From positions 929,949-993,948 of the forward strand of contig NZ_JARKMX010000008.1 in NCBI RefSeq assembly GCF_029360705.1: a stretch of 64,000 bases of DNA, written 5' to 3'. Shown here piece after piece: positions 1-8,232 of this stretch. The notes beneath the pieces were generated by a model. The model saw only the letters and a list, made by a program, of their open reading frames with translations. It was not told where the DNA came from and made no database searches. The stretch comes from Paraflavitalea pollutisoli (GTDB lineage: Bacteria; Bacteroidota; Bacteroidia; Chitinophagales; Chitinophagaceae). How positions within the stretch are numbered: position 1 is the first letter of the stretch; every line of letters starts with the position of its first letter. The position numbers were made by a program, and so were the translations under genes.

Positions 1-1
1 A

Positions 2-574
2 TTTGGTTACAAGGATGCAGCAGGCGTGTTTCATCCCATGATCACGACCCTCAATGCGGTATCGGAAGAATTGCTGCAGCCCCGTAAGATCTACCGGCAG
101 GCCGCTTTATCGCGTCGCTGCCTGGTCTTGTCGACCGGCTTTTATGAATGGCGTCATGTTTTTCCCGTCAGCAAAAAAACAGGTAAGCCCGTCAAGACGG
201 CCATCAAATATCCCTATCATATTTCAGTGAAGGACAAACCCTATTTCTTTATGGCAGGCATCTGGCAACCCTGGACCGACCAGCAGACCGGTGAATATAT
301 AGAGACCTTTGCCATCATTACCACGGCAGCCAATACACTGATGGGCCAGGTACACAATAGCAAGCAGCGCATGCCCACCCTGTTGCCGGAAGACCTCGCG
401 TTTGAATGGCTATTGGAAGACCTGTCGGAAGAACGCATTACTGCCATTGCCCGCTATCAATATCCTGCGGCTGACATGGAAGCCTATAGCATTGCCAAAG
501 ATTTCCGCGAAGCGGTCGATCCGTCGGAAGCATTCGCGTATGAAGACTTGCCGGCGCTTGAGGCAATAGGCTGA
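2..574 (+). CDS. SOS response-associated peptidase (SRAP/YedK/HMCES family), 5' end outside window
   Basis: The reading frame is open from the first bases of the window, so the first codons, including the catalytic Cys2 of this family, lie upstream. Visible family marks are the LNAVSEE segment (the Asn of the abasic-DNA pocket), GFYEWR with the active-site Glu, and VHNSKQRMP with the conserved His. SRAP proteins form a covalent crosslink to abasic sites in single-stranded DNA and shield them. The internal GTG at base 26 is probably not the true start because the upstream codons (FGYKDAAG) also fit the family. The gene ends with TGA, and a terminator-like hairpin follows about 120 bases later. 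Confidence 0.9.
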   Translation, partial: FGYKDAAGVFHPMITTLNAVSEELLQPRKIYRQAALSRRCLVLSTGFYEWRHVFPVSKKTGKPVKTAIKYPYHISVKDKPYFFMAGIWQPWTDQQTGEYIETFAIITTAANTLMGQVHNSKQRMPTLLPEDLAFEWLLEDLSEERITAIARYQYPAADMEAYSIAKDFREAVDPSEAFAYEDLPALEAIG

Positions 575-692
575 CCCGTTGCAGTCATTTTGTATCCCCC
601 CAGCTACCAATAGTAGCGCGTATACTACCAAACAAGACTTTATTAATACATTATGTATCGTATAAGGTACGGATCGTATCGAAGAAAGTACA

Positions 693-726
693 GAATGGCG
701 CATCAAAAGCGCCGTTCTTATTTTAC
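693..726 (+). terminator. Hairpin terminator or attenuator just before the small HTH-like gene
   Basis: Arms gaatggcgc (693-701) and gcgccgttc (709-717) pair with one mismatch around a short A-rich loop and are followed by a T-rich stretch. It could end transcription from the SRAP gene. It sits only 17 bases before the next ATG, so it could also act as an attenuator. Confidence 0.5.
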
Positions 727-734
727 TTTCGATA

Positions 735-986
735 ATGCTTAACGATGTACGTTATAAGGCCACGAGCAACCTCATTAAAACCCAAAGCATCGCTGAATTC
801 GAAGAGATCTTTCACACCCTGCCCAAATCTACTTTGGCCAAAGCGTTGCGTAAGAACACCAGCCGCATCGATGATATCATCAACAACCCAACCGACCTGC
901 GTTACAAAGACATCAAGCAGATGAGCCAGTTGCTGGACGTACCCTGCAGTATGATCATCCGCCTGTTTGATAAAGATTTTACCTAG
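735..986 (+). CDS. Small helix-turn-helix-like protein, function unknown
   Basis: An 83-residue, all-helical, basic protein with ATG start. The central part (residues about 20-75: FEEIFHTLPKSTLAKALRKN, then RYKDIKQMSQLLDVP) resembles an XRE-type HTH, with a recognition-like helix followed by a 'xxMSxLLxVP' helix. There is no further domain, so a DNA-binding or nucleoid-type role is an inference. A strong hairpin lies immediately upstream and a bidirectional terminator downstream, so it is probably transcribed alone. Confidence 0.65.
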   Translation: MLNDVRYKATSNLIKTQSIAEFEEIFHTLPKSTLAKALRKNTSRIDDIINNPTDLRYKDIKQMSQLLDVPCSMIIRLFDKDFT

Positions 987-1085
987 GCACGGGCATCCCT
1001 GCCTGTCAGCTTATTGTACCATTCACCTATCCTCCTCCCTCCCATCCGTAGTACTATGAAAAACCGGCTATTGCCATGACAAAAA

Positions 1086-1116
1086 AAAGAGGGAGCCTCC
1101 AGGAAGCTCCCTCTTT
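1086..1116 (-). terminator. Rho-independent terminator (leftward)
   Basis: Perfect 11-bp arms aaagagggagc (1086-1096) and gctccctcttt (1106-1116) with a 9-base loop. The A8 run on the left becomes a U-run on the minus-strand transcript. It ends the Trp-rich protein gene and may also stop rightward transcription. Confidence 0.85.
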
Positions 1117-1136
1117 GCTTATGTTGACATTGCGTG

Positions 1137-1550
1137 CTAGCCGTTGATCCAAAGCATCCAGCTGCTATCGAACTTATACCACTTGCCATCAGATCCTTCC
1201 CATTTCCATTCAGGCACTTCTGCCCAGGCTTTTCCATCTGTGCTCCATACCAGTTTCTTGTCATGAATCTTCAGCCATTTGCCATCCTTATCGGCCCAGG
1301 CACCTTCTTTTACTTCCGCCCATTTTTTACCATCGGTGCTCCACCACAATCCTGCTTTCTTGTCGAGCTTGTACCAATACGTAACGCCATCTTTCATGCC
1401 AGGCCAGGTGCCTGTCGTTGACTTTTTCCAGTCGTCCATCGTATGCTTATGATGCGGTGTTGGGTTGGCTACCGTATTAGCTTGTACATTGCTGGTAGTT
1501 GCTACGAGTAAGGGCATGCAAATAGCCATCAGGCCTACAATCCGTTTCAT
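1137..1550 (-). CDS. Secreted Trp-rich repeat protein, unknown function
   Basis: 137 residues with a signal peptide (MKRIVGLMAICMPLLVATTS, cleaved near VQA). The mature part is built of about three imperfect units of roughly 30-35 residues, each with a W-x(3-5)-DGK-W-x-K-x-D pattern; two contain WSTDGKxWAEV and the last is cut short at SSWMLWING. The spaced Trp and Tyr residues suggest a beta-hairpin repeat, perhaps binding carbohydrate or peptidoglycan (inference). I do not recognise a named family. It is a single gene with its own terminator. Confidence 0.7.
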   Translation of the reverse strand: MKRIVGLMAICMPLLVATTSNVQANTVANPTPHHKHTMDDWKKSTTGTWPGMKDGVTYWYKLDKKAGLWWSTDGKKWAEVKEGAWADKDGKWLKIHDKKLVWSTDGKAWAEVPEWKWEGSDGKWYKFDSSWMLWING

Positions 1551-1714
1551 TGTGTTTGATTTAGTATGATGAATAAAAAGATAAAACCGTCAATCGAACA
1601 TTTCCTTATGCAAATGCGGTGGTAGAGAAGTTACCGTGCTGCTGTGGTGTTATTCTATATACGAAGTGGGAAGTAATAAAAGTTTGCCTAATGAAAGATT
1701 TGACCGCTGTCTTA

Positions 1715-2524
1715 TCAGGAAGGCACTTTGCCCATCACTTGTAGCTGGGTAAGATCGGGCGCAGGACTACCGCCTGCCTGTTCGAGGGTGATCGCGAATG
1801 CCTGCGCTGCACCGATATTCTTTAGCTGGCACAAGGAGGCACAGTCACCGAGTACACCGGCATCGACCGGTTTGCCATCAACGATGGCCCATAACTGGTA
1901 TTGCTTACCGGCCGGTGCCGCCGGCAGGTTGTTACTGATCAGGTATACGTCTTTCGTCTGGCGGTTCCAGTATACAGTAGCCAGCTGTTGTTCTCTACCG
2001 GTAGCGCCTGGCATGGGCACTTTCAACAGGGCAGTATCGGTCAACACCTGCAGCTGTCCTTGCAGGGTATTGAGCCTGGTTTGGTAGACCTTGTTATCGG
2101 CCATCAGAGTGCCCCGCTCGGTCAGCAAACCCAGGTACTGGTCTTGTGCGTGGGTATAGCGGCTGTAGAAGTAAATATTGAGGGCAATACTACCCGCCAG
2201 CAGGATCAGCGAAGCAGCAGCCAGGTAACGGCCGGCTGGCCGCAGGGAGCGTACCGGTGCTAATGTGGGTTTAATAGCCGGTGAGGTCGTCTGTTCTTCG
2301 CTCGCTTGTAAGGCAGCCCATAATTGGTCTTTACCGGCCAGGGGTACAGGAGCGGCGTATCGATCGGCCGTGTTGCGCAACCACTGTTCACAGGCAACAA
2401 TAGCGTCGGCCACCTCGGGGTGCTGTTGCTGCAGGCGTTGCAGCTCGGCCACCTCCGCTTCATTGGCTATGCCCAACACATAGCTTTCAATGACACCGCT
2501 TTCTATGTATGCCTGTATATCCAC
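1715..2524 (-). CDS. Anti-sigma factor (RskA-like, membrane anchored)
   Basis: 269 residues from a GTG start three bases after the stop of the sigma gene. An N-terminal cytoplasmic helical region (residues 1-75, IESGVIESYVLGIANEAE) should bind the sigma factor. One membrane helix follows around residues 100-120 (LAAASLILLAGSIALNIYF), then a coiled segment, then an exported RskA-type C-terminal domain with GKQYQLWAIVDGKPVDAG. The family holds its sigma factor at the inner membrane until proteolysis releases it. No zinc-binding HxxxCxxC motif is visible, which fits the RskA group. Confidence 0.88.
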   Translation of the reverse strand: MDIQAYIESGVIESYVLGIANEAEVAELQRLQQQHPEVADAIVACEQWLRNTADRYAAPVPLAGKDQLWAALQASEEQTTSPAIKPTLAPVRSLRPAGRYLAAASLILLAGSIALNIYFYSRYTHAQDQYLGLLTERGTLMADNKVYQTRLNTLQGQLQVLTDTALLKVPMPGATGREQQLATVYWNRQTKDVYLISNNLPAAPAGKQYQLWAIVDGKPVDAGVLGDCASLCQLKNIGAAQAFAITLEQAGGSPAPDLTQLQVMGKVPS

Positions 2525-2527
2525 TGT

Positions 2528-3064
2528 TTATTGCACCTGTTTTCTTAATTGTACAATGGCCGCCCGCATCCTGGTCTTCACAGTCCCCAACGGAATATTG
2601 AGCATGCCCGATATTTCTTCCTGTGTATAGCCCTCAAAATAGTTCAACTCGACCAATACCTTGTGTTCTTCCCGCAATCCGCTGATCATTTTCCGCAAGC
2701 CCATTTCTTCCCCAATGCCCCGTTTTTCGGGCAGGTCCGTATGCGCATCATCCAGCGAATGGTTGCGCTGGCTGTTCTTCCACTCGCGGCTGCGGAGCAT
2801 ATCGATCGAGGTTGTACGGGCAATATTAAACATCCAGGTAAAGAGGCGGCCTTTGGAAGGATCATAGGTACCGATCTGCCGCCAGACCTTCACAAACACC
2901 TCCTGCAACACATCGCCACTCACTTCCGGGTCCTGGATAATACCCAGTATGACGCCGTTCAGTGTTGCCGCGTAATTGTCGTACAGGTAGCTAAAAGCCT
3001 GTTGTGTGCGTTGCTTCAGCAAATCAACGAGCTCCTGTTCAGAATATGTTGGTGAACCTTTCAA
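2528..3064 (-). CDS. ECF RNA polymerase sigma factor (SigK-like)
   Basis: 178 residues. Sigma region 2 spans about residues 25-95 (LYDNYAATLNG, DVLQEVFVKVWRQ, GRLFTWMFNIARTTSIDMLR). Region 4 spans about residues 125-175, with the helix-turn-helix GYTQEEISGMLNIPLGTVKT. The only start that keeps region 2 intact is a TTG: the frame is closed by a TGA a few codons upstream and there is no ATG. The anti-sigma gene follows in the same transcript, which is the usual autoregulated arrangement. The signal sensed cannot be read from the sequence. Confidence 0.92.
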   Translation of the reverse strand: MKGSPTYSEQELVDLLKQRTQQAFSYLYDNYAATLNGVILGIIQDPEVSGDVLQEVFVKVWRQIGTYDPSKGRLFTWMFNIARTTSIDMLRSREWKNSQRNHSLDDAHTDLPEKRGIGEEMGLRKMISGLREEHKVLVELNYFEGYTQEEISGMLNIPLGTVKTRMRAAIVQLRKQVQ

Positions 3065-3211
3065 AAGTGATAAAGTGCATCAGATGTACCTTATGTACGA
3101 AGTGCAGGGTTAAATAGTTTACCTCCCGGAAATAATTACCGGTATCCCGCCTTCCCATTCCGGTTTTCTACCTTTTGGCAACACCGCCCCCCCGGCTATT
3201 GAGGGTTACTG

Positions 3212-3219
3212 TATATTTG
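3212..3219 (+). promoter_or_regulatory. Candidate Bacteroidota -7 element (TATATTTG)
   Basis: Exact match to TAnnTTTG, 128 bases before the ATG of the DUF4136-like lipoprotein gene. No clear TTG at -33 was found, so the call rests on the -7 box only. Confidence 0.4.
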
Positions 3220-3347
3220 TCGCACAGTCTGTTAACAGCCGTTTTCTCGAAATGCTCCCCAGCTTGCCAGGCCGGCAAGCCCCCAACCGCCCGTAGTACC
3301 GTCCATGCCCGATCCTGTTGCTTCGTTCATCAATCAATCATACACGC

Positions 3348-3998
3348 ATGAAACATTACACACTGTCGGCGGCTGTTCTGCTATGCCTCCTGATGCTGGG
3401 ATCCTGTGGCGGCAATACCCGCATCACTGGCTCCTGGATCGATCCTGAGCTTAAAGGAAATGTCAAAGAGAACGCCAGCGTATTCATCGCCTCGATGAGC
3501 CAGAACATGGAAGTACGTACCAAACTGGAAAACGCCCTGGCGGCGGAGGCTGCCGCCCGCAACATCATGGTCGTGAAGAGCACCGAGTACTTCCCCGCTA
3601 CCTTTACGGTGACCATGCCTACCCGCGAGGCCCTGCTCGACAAGATCAAAGAATCGAAGGTGGACGCCATCCTCACCATTTCGCTCATCAACAAAGAAAG
3701 TGACACGCGGTACGTGCCGGGCAGTAACCGGTTCTATGCCCCCTACCCCGCCTATCGCTGGTATGGCGGCTTCTACTCCTATTATAACTACTGGTACCCC
3801 AACCTATGGGATCCGGGTTACTACACCACCGACAAAACCTATTTTCTGGAAACCAACCTGTACAGGACCAATGATGAAAAGCTGATCTGGAGTGCGCAGT
3901 CGGAGACGGTGAACCCGGGAAGTATCGACAATTTCGTACGCGATTATCCGAAGAAGCTGATCGCACAGCTGGTCAAGGATGGGTTGTTGAAAAAGTAG
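3348..3998 (+). CDS. DUF4136-like lipoprotein
   Basis: Read from the ATG at 3348 (216 residues) rather than an upstream TTG, because the ATG gives a lipoprotein signal MKHYTLSAAVLLCLLMLGSC with lipobox LGSC. The mature part has GSWIDPELKG, alternating strands and helices, and a Tyr/Trp/Pro-rich insert (YPAYRWYGGFYSYYNYWYPN). It ends with a helix typical of DUF4136-like outer-membrane lipoproteins (DNFVRDYPKKLIAQLVKDGLL). No enzymatic residues are visible. It is divergent from the ECF sigma gene, so it could belong to that regulon (inference). Confidence 0.7.
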   Translation: MKHYTLSAAVLLCLLMLGSCGGNTRITGSWIDPELKGNVKENASVFIASMSQNMEVRTKLENALAAEAAARNIMVVKSTEYFPATFTVTMPTREALLDKIKESKVDAILTISLINKESDTRYVPGSNRFYAPYPAYRWYGGFYSYYNYWYPNLWDPGYYTTDKTYFLETNLYRTNDEKLIWSAQSETVNPGSIDNFVRDYPKKLIAQLVKDGLLKK

Positions 3999-4105
3999 GC
4001 AATTGACAAATATCAAAAGGATTGGCGTCGCCCTGAATATGCTCATTAGTGAGTATTTTACCGGCGGGGGTTGCTGCCTATTTTACCGACTTAAATACCC
4101 CCCTG

Positions 4106-4906
4106 ATGAAATCGACCCAATCGACCCTTACAGTATTAAAGTGCCTGGCATTGGGCACACTCCTCTTTTCATTGCCCGCCTGCGAAAAGGATGTAGCAGA
4201 CGAAGAAGATACGGTGGCTGGTGGCGGCGGCTCGGGCAGTGGATCCGGCAGTTATTGGTCCCGCAACGATGGTCAGCGTACAGCATACATCAGCTTTGAA
4301 GGATCGGTAGCCCGGACCTGTGTGAACGGCGCCGTCACGGTAGGCACCTACAATGCGTCCGAACCCTCCATGACCTTTGTCATCAGTGGCAATACCATCA
4401 AATTTCCGCTGAAGTATTCGGGTGGCAAGTTGATCGTGGGTGTACCCGACCAGGCGATCAACACCAATAATGCCACCGAGTATGTCAAGAGCAGCAATTT
4501 CCCGTGTAGCGGTGGCGGCTCGGGCTCCGGTTCGGGCAGCGGCTCGGGATCTGGCAGTGGCAGCAGTGGCCCGAAAAAAGGTACTTTCAAGATCCGCGTG
4601 TACAAACCGACCGGTGATTGCGCCAGCGTCAACACCTGGGGACAGGGCAGCGCTTTCAACGGAACGCTTACCGCAGAAGTGATCGGCTCACAGGGACAGT
4701 CTACCTGGCAAACCTGGTTTAACAGCTATGGGCCTTCCAATAGCTCCACCAACACCTATTGGGACTACACCTCGAGTGCTACAGCCACCAAACTCACCTG
4801 GGAACTAGGCCCCAACCGTTCTTCCTGGCCCAACAAATGCAGCCAGAAAGGCACGGCCTCGATCGAATACGACGGGCAAGTGAAGCAGATTACGATTACG
4901 TTCTAA
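4106..4906 (+). CDS. Lipoprotein with two modules joined by Gly-Ser linkers
   Basis: Start chosen at the ATG at 4106, which gives a lipoprotein signal ending LFSLPAC (266 residues). An acidic stretch and a (G/S)n linker precede module 1 (YWSRNDGQRTAYISFEG), a beta-rich domain of about 75 residues with two Cys. A second Gly-Ser linker of about 20 residues follows, then module 2 (KGTFKIRVYKP), with paired Cys and many Trp and Thr. I do not recognise either module. The linkers look like spacers holding two small binding domains on the cell surface (inference). Confidence 0.65.
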   Translation: MKSTQSTLTVLKCLALGTLLFSLPACEKDVADEEDTVAGGGGSGSGSGSYWSRNDGQRTAYISFEGSVARTCVNGAVTVGTYNASEPSMTFVISGNTIKFPLKYSGGKLIVGVPDQAINTNNATEYVKSSNFPCSGGGSGSGSGSGSGSGSGSSGPKKGTFKIRVYKPTGDCASVNTWGQGSAFNGTLTAEVIGSQGQSTWQTWFNSYGPSNSSTNTYWDYTSSATATKLTWELGPNRSSWPNKCSQKGTASIEYDGQVKQITITF

Positions 4907-4925
4907 ATAGGACCTCACAACTTGT

Positions 4926-4960
4926 AATAAAGCGGATTCCCCCGGAAGCCGCTTTATTCG
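4926..4960 (+). terminator. Rho-independent terminator
   Basis: Perfect 10-bp arms aataaagcgg (4926-4935) and ccgctttatt (4949-4958). The stem continues inside with ttcc/ggaa around a CCC loop. It lies 20 bases after the Gly-Ser lipoprotein gene. Confidence 0.8.
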
Positions 4961-5171
4961 TTTGTAAGAGGTCGGCATTAAAAAGGGCACCGTAGGTTGC
5001 GCCAATCCTCCACAACGTCCCGGCTCGTCCACTGTTTTGGCGAAATTTTAACCCCGTCATCACCTGCCTGGCTTTCAGTGAACTATCCCGATGGCATACT
5101 GTTATTATGTGCAGTTAGGACGCTTCGCTAGGTATTTTTTCTGATTGCGTAAACTTGATTTCCAAATAGGG

Positions 5172-5202
5172 TTGAAAATGAACTAGCTGCGTCGTAATTT
5201 TG
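5172..5202 (+). promoter_or_regulatory. Bacteroidota sigma-A promoter for the reductase/ferredoxin pair
   Basis: TTG at 5172-5174, a 20-base spacer, then TAATTTTG at 5195-5202, matching the TTG/TAnnTTTG consensus. Transcription would start near 5209, leaving a leader of about 100 bases. The rest of the 400-base gap (4907-5306) holds only the preceding terminator and nothing else I can name. Confidence 0.65.
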
Positions 5203-5306
5203 CACGCGGTTAAAATGGCCAACGCCTCGGGCCAGCCACGGATACAGGCAGTTGGGAAACCAACAAAAATGCTTGTAGCAGACTTAAATAACGAGGATTA
5301 TACATA

Positions 5307-6311
5307 ATGATTACTACTGATATTTGTATTATTGGAGCCGGCCCGGTGGGTTTATTCTCGGTTTTTGAAGCGGGTTTACTGAAGATGCGCTGCCACCTGG
5401 TAGACGCTTTACCCCAGGTTGGCGGTCAACTTTCTGAGATCTATCCCCAGAAACCGATCTATGATATTCCCGGTGCCCCGGAAATCAAGGCCCAGGAACT
5501 CGTCGACAACCTGATGAAGCAGATTGCTCCTTTTGCCCCCACTTTCAGCCTGGGTGAAAGAGTAGAGACCATCGAGCGTCAGGAGGATAAATCGTTTATC
5601 GTTGGTACTTCCGACAATACAAAGATCCATTGTAAAGTGATCGCCATTGCTGGTGGCCTCGGTTGTTTCGAGCCCCGCAAACCTGCCATCGAGCAACTCG
5701 AACTGTTTGAAGGCAAGGGCGTCAATTATATGGTAAAAGATCCTGAACTATTTCGCGACAAGAAGATCGTATTGGCCGGTGGCGGCGACTCTGCCCTCGA
5801 CTGGACCATCTTCCTGTCGAACGTGGCCAGCTCGGTTACCCTGGTACACCGTGGTGAAACGTTCCGCGGCGCTCCGGACTCTGCCGAAAAGGTATTCCAC
5901 CTGGCAGAAGCCGGTAAGATCAACCTGGTGTTAAAGTCCAACATCGTGAAGATCGGCGGCAACGGTAAGCTCAACGAAGTACATATCGAAGGAGCCGACA
6001 AGACCATCACCACGATGGAAACGGATTACCTGATCCCCTTATTCGGACTGAGCCCCAAGCTGGGCCCTATCGCCGACTGGGGACTGAACATCGACAAAGC
6101 CGCCATCAGCGTCAATACCTTCGACTATTCGACGAATGTAGAAGGCATCTTCGCGATTGGCGATATCAATACCTATCCCGGTAAACTGAAACTCATCCTC
6201 TGTGGATTCCACGAATCGGCCCTGATGGCACAAAGCGCCTTCAAGCACGTGTATCCCAATCAGCGGTTGAGCTTCAAGTATACGACCGTGAATGGTGTCA
6301 ACGCATTTTAA
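5307..6311 (+). CDS. Ferredoxin--NADP(+) reductase (thioredoxin-reductase-like type)
   Basis: 334 residues. FAD-binding GxGPxG is at residues 10-15 (CIIGAGPVGLFSVFEAGLL). GGQLSEIYPQKPIYDIPG follows, as in YumC-type reductases, and a second nucleotide-binding motif AGGGDSALDW is near residue 160. The C-terminal FAIGDINTYPGKLKLILCGFHE completes the FAD site. The redox CxxC of thioredoxin reductases is absent, which identifies it as a ferredoxin/flavodoxin reductase. It moves electrons between NADPH and ferredoxin in the cytoplasm. The partner ferredoxin gene starts 11 bases downstream. Confidence 0.92.
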   Translation: MITTDICIIGAGPVGLFSVFEAGLLKMRCHLVDALPQVGGQLSEIYPQKPIYDIPGAPEIKAQELVDNLMKQIAPFAPTFSLGERVETIERQEDKSFIVGTSDNTKIHCKVIAIAGGLGCFEPRKPAIEQLELFEGKGVNYMVKDPELFRDKKIVLAGGGDSALDWTIFLSNVASSVTLVHRGETFRGAPDSAEKVFHLAEAGKINLVLKSNIVKIGGNGKLNEVHIEGADKTITTMETDYLIPLFGLSPKLGPIADWGLNIDKAAISVNTFDYSTNVEGIFAIGDINTYPGKLKLILCGFHESALMAQSAFKHVYPNQRLSFKYTTVNGVNAF

Positions 6312-6322
6312 ACTTAGCAGTC

Positions 6323-6655
6323 ATGATCAATATTACCGTACTCAACAAGTTGGGAGACGAAAAGGTACTGGAAGTACCCGAGGATATGGGGTTGAACCTG
6401 ATGGAGATCCTCAAAGCCAATGAATACAACGTACTGGCCACCTGTGGTGGCATGGCGATGTGTGGCACCTGCCATGTGCAGGTATTGGAAGGCATGGATA
6501 ACCTCGCAGGTCATAGTGATGCCGAGCTCGATATGCTCGACACCCTGCCCGATGCGGCGCCAAACAGCCGGCTGGCCTGCCAGTTGCGGGTTGATGAGAA
6601 CATGGCTGGTGCCGTATTCCAGCTCTGCGCGGAAGAGGACATCGAGATTGGGTAA
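6323..6655 (+). CDS. 2Fe-2S ferredoxin (adrenodoxin type)
   Basis: 110 residues with cluster ligands Cys41, Cys47, Cys50 and Cys86 in the pattern C-x5-C-x2-C...C (ATCGGMAMCGTC, RLACQL). The acidic segment DNLAGHSDAELDMLD and a C-terminal SRLACQLRV are typical of adrenodoxin-like proteins. It lies 11 bases after the reductase and is presumably its electron partner. A terminator follows directly. Confidence 0.92.
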   Translation: MINITVLNKLGDEKVLEVPEDMGLNLMEILKANEYNVLATCGGMAMCGTCHVQVLEGMDNLAGHSDAELDMLDTLPDAAPNSRLACQLRVDENMAGAVFQLCAEEDIEIG

Positions 6656-6677
6656 TTGTTAAAGATGATTATACCAG

Positions 6678-6728
6678 GCGGAAGACGCGGCGATACCATC
6701 GCCTGCTGTCTTCCGCTTTTTCTTTTTA
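6678..6728 (+). terminator. Rho-independent terminator
   Basis: Arms gcggaagac (6678-6686) and gtcttccgc (6708-6716) form a perfect stem, extended inside by gcgat/atcgc, followed by ttttcttttt. It ends the reductase-ferredoxin transcript and overlaps the 3' end of the convergent serine hydrolase gene. Confidence 0.88.
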
Positions 6729-8114
6729 GTCCACGCGCAACCAGTCATACTTCACTCCTCCCTGCCACACCAGTAAGCCGGTCGACTTACCGGAGGCATC
6801 CAATACAAATTCTACCGTGGCATCGCCGGGAATATCCGGCACAAAGAACTTTCGTTGTGTGATCGGCTGCATCCTGAAAGGCATCCCTTGTTGCAGGAAC
6901 AGGCGGCCATCCTTCACGATCACCTCCAACCTGTTGTTGCCATTGGCCATTTTGTATTTACCTGTATAACCAGCCATTTCCTCTTTCGAAAGCGTCAGTT
7001 CCTGCACCGGTGTACCAGCGACCAGTTCGGGCAAGGCATTGAGCAGCATGAAGCGACGTGAGCTGAAATCAGTACGGTCTTCTCCTGACTTAAGGTTGGT
7101 AAGGGCAGCCACGAAAATATCCTGCCCGGGCAGGTACCCTTCCAGGGAGATAAATCCACTCACCTGTCCTTCATGTTTAATATAGGGCATACCAAACTTG
7201 GTGGTGATGATCCATCCGTAACCGTAGCCCGTGGGGTTTCCATCCGGCAACGTATAAGAGCTCTGGGCTTTTTCGAGGGTTTGCTTCGATACGAGCTTGT
7301 AAGCATACAATGCCTGGTGCCATTTGTACAGATCGCCCACCGTACTCAACAGGTCGCCACAACCATACCCGAGACTGATGCTTTGAAAATAGGTATTCTG
7401 ATAATAACCTTTGTCGCGGGTATAGCCGGCCACGCGCCCGGGGATGACGGTCATTTCGTGTTCGTAGTACGTGCGCTGCAGACCTGCTTTGTCCAGTACG
7501 GCCTTGCGCATGTACTGGTGAAACGGTTGTCCGCTTACCTTTTCGATGATGGCTGCCAACAAGGTATAGCCCGAATTACTATAGGCATACCGGGTGCCTG
7601 GCTTGAACTGCAAGGGTGCGTTCTTGAAATGATCGATGATCAATTGGAGTGTCAGGTCATGACGCTCGATGTACCGGTCGGGATGATCGATGCCCATGAA
7701 ATCGGGGATACCGGAGGTATGGGTCAGCAGGTGCTCAATGGTAATGGTAGCCCCCTTATACGGGAAATCGGGCAGGTATTGGCGGATACTGTCGGAGAGT
7801 CGAAGTTTTCCCAGCTCCATCAGTTGCAGGATGCCGATGGCGGTAAACTGTTTGGATACGGAGGCGATCCGGAATACCATATCCGGTTGCAGCGGCACGC
7901 CCAGTTCGATGTTGGCGCTGCCATAGGCTTTCTGGTAGATGATCTTACCCTGGCGGGCGGCGAGGACCACAATGCCGGGTTCGTTGGGTTGGAAATTGGC
8001 CTGCAGGGCTGAGTCGAGCGATCTTTCAATGGCTTTGTCCGACCGGGGCTGGGCAAAACCCGTATCGTTGGCTACACTAAACAGCAGCAAGAGGGCTGCG
8101 CGGACGATTTTCAT
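6726..8114 (-). CDS. Serine hydrolase of the beta-lactamase/penicillin-binding family
   Basis: 462 residues with a signal peptide (cut near FAQ). The SxxK nucleophile motif is Ser85-Val-Ser-Lys88 (RIASVSKQF) and the second motif is Tyr-Ser-Asn (RYAYSNSGYTLL, near residue 180). LLTHTSGIPDF is also typical of class C-like esterases and D-aminopeptidases. The last 100 residues (GYTGKYKMANGNNRLEVIVK) form a lipocalin-like beta domain often fused to such enzymes. It likely acts in the periplasm on a peptide or ester. A beta-lactam resistance role cannot be claimed. Confidence 0.88.
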   Translation of the reverse strand: MKIVRAALLLLFSVANDTGFAQPRSDKAIERSLDSALQANFQPNEPGIVVLAARQGKIIYQKAYGSANIELGVPLQPDMVFRIASVSKQFTAIGILQLMELGKLRLSDSIRQYLPDFPYKGATITIEHLLTHTSGIPDFMGIDHPDRYIERHDLTLQLIIDHFKNAPLQFKPGTRYAYSNSGYTLLAAIIEKVSGQPFHQYMRKAVLDKAGLQRTYYEHEMTVIPGRVAGYTRDKGYYQNTYFQSISLGYGCGDLLSTVGDLYKWHQALYAYKLVSKQTLEKAQSSYTLPDGNPTGYGYGWIITTKFGMPYIKHEGQVSGFISLEGYLPGQDIFVAALTNLKSGEDRTDFSSRRFMLLNALPELVAGTPVQELTLSKEEMAGYTGKYKMANGNNRLEVIVKDGRLFLQQGMPFRMQPITQRKFFVPDIPGDATVEFVLDASGKSTGLLVWQGGVKYDWLRVD

Positions 8115-8232
8115 AACAGGTGATTTTTACCAGCAAAACACCTGTAAAAGAAGGGGTTGACCTAGTCATATCGCGATTTGACTAGTACTGATGACGGGTT
8201 TTAACAGGTCTTTGAGAGCGTGTCGCCTGGTT

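Noticed and set aside
4500-4565. Repetitive ggctcgggc tract resembling a repeat array
   Set aside because: It is an in-frame Gly-Ser linker of the lipoprotein, not a CRISPR or satellite.
6726-8114. Beta-lactam resistance gene
   Set aside because: The SxxK/YxN fold is shared with many esterases and peptidases, and the C-terminal lipocalin-like domain points away from a true beta-lactamase.
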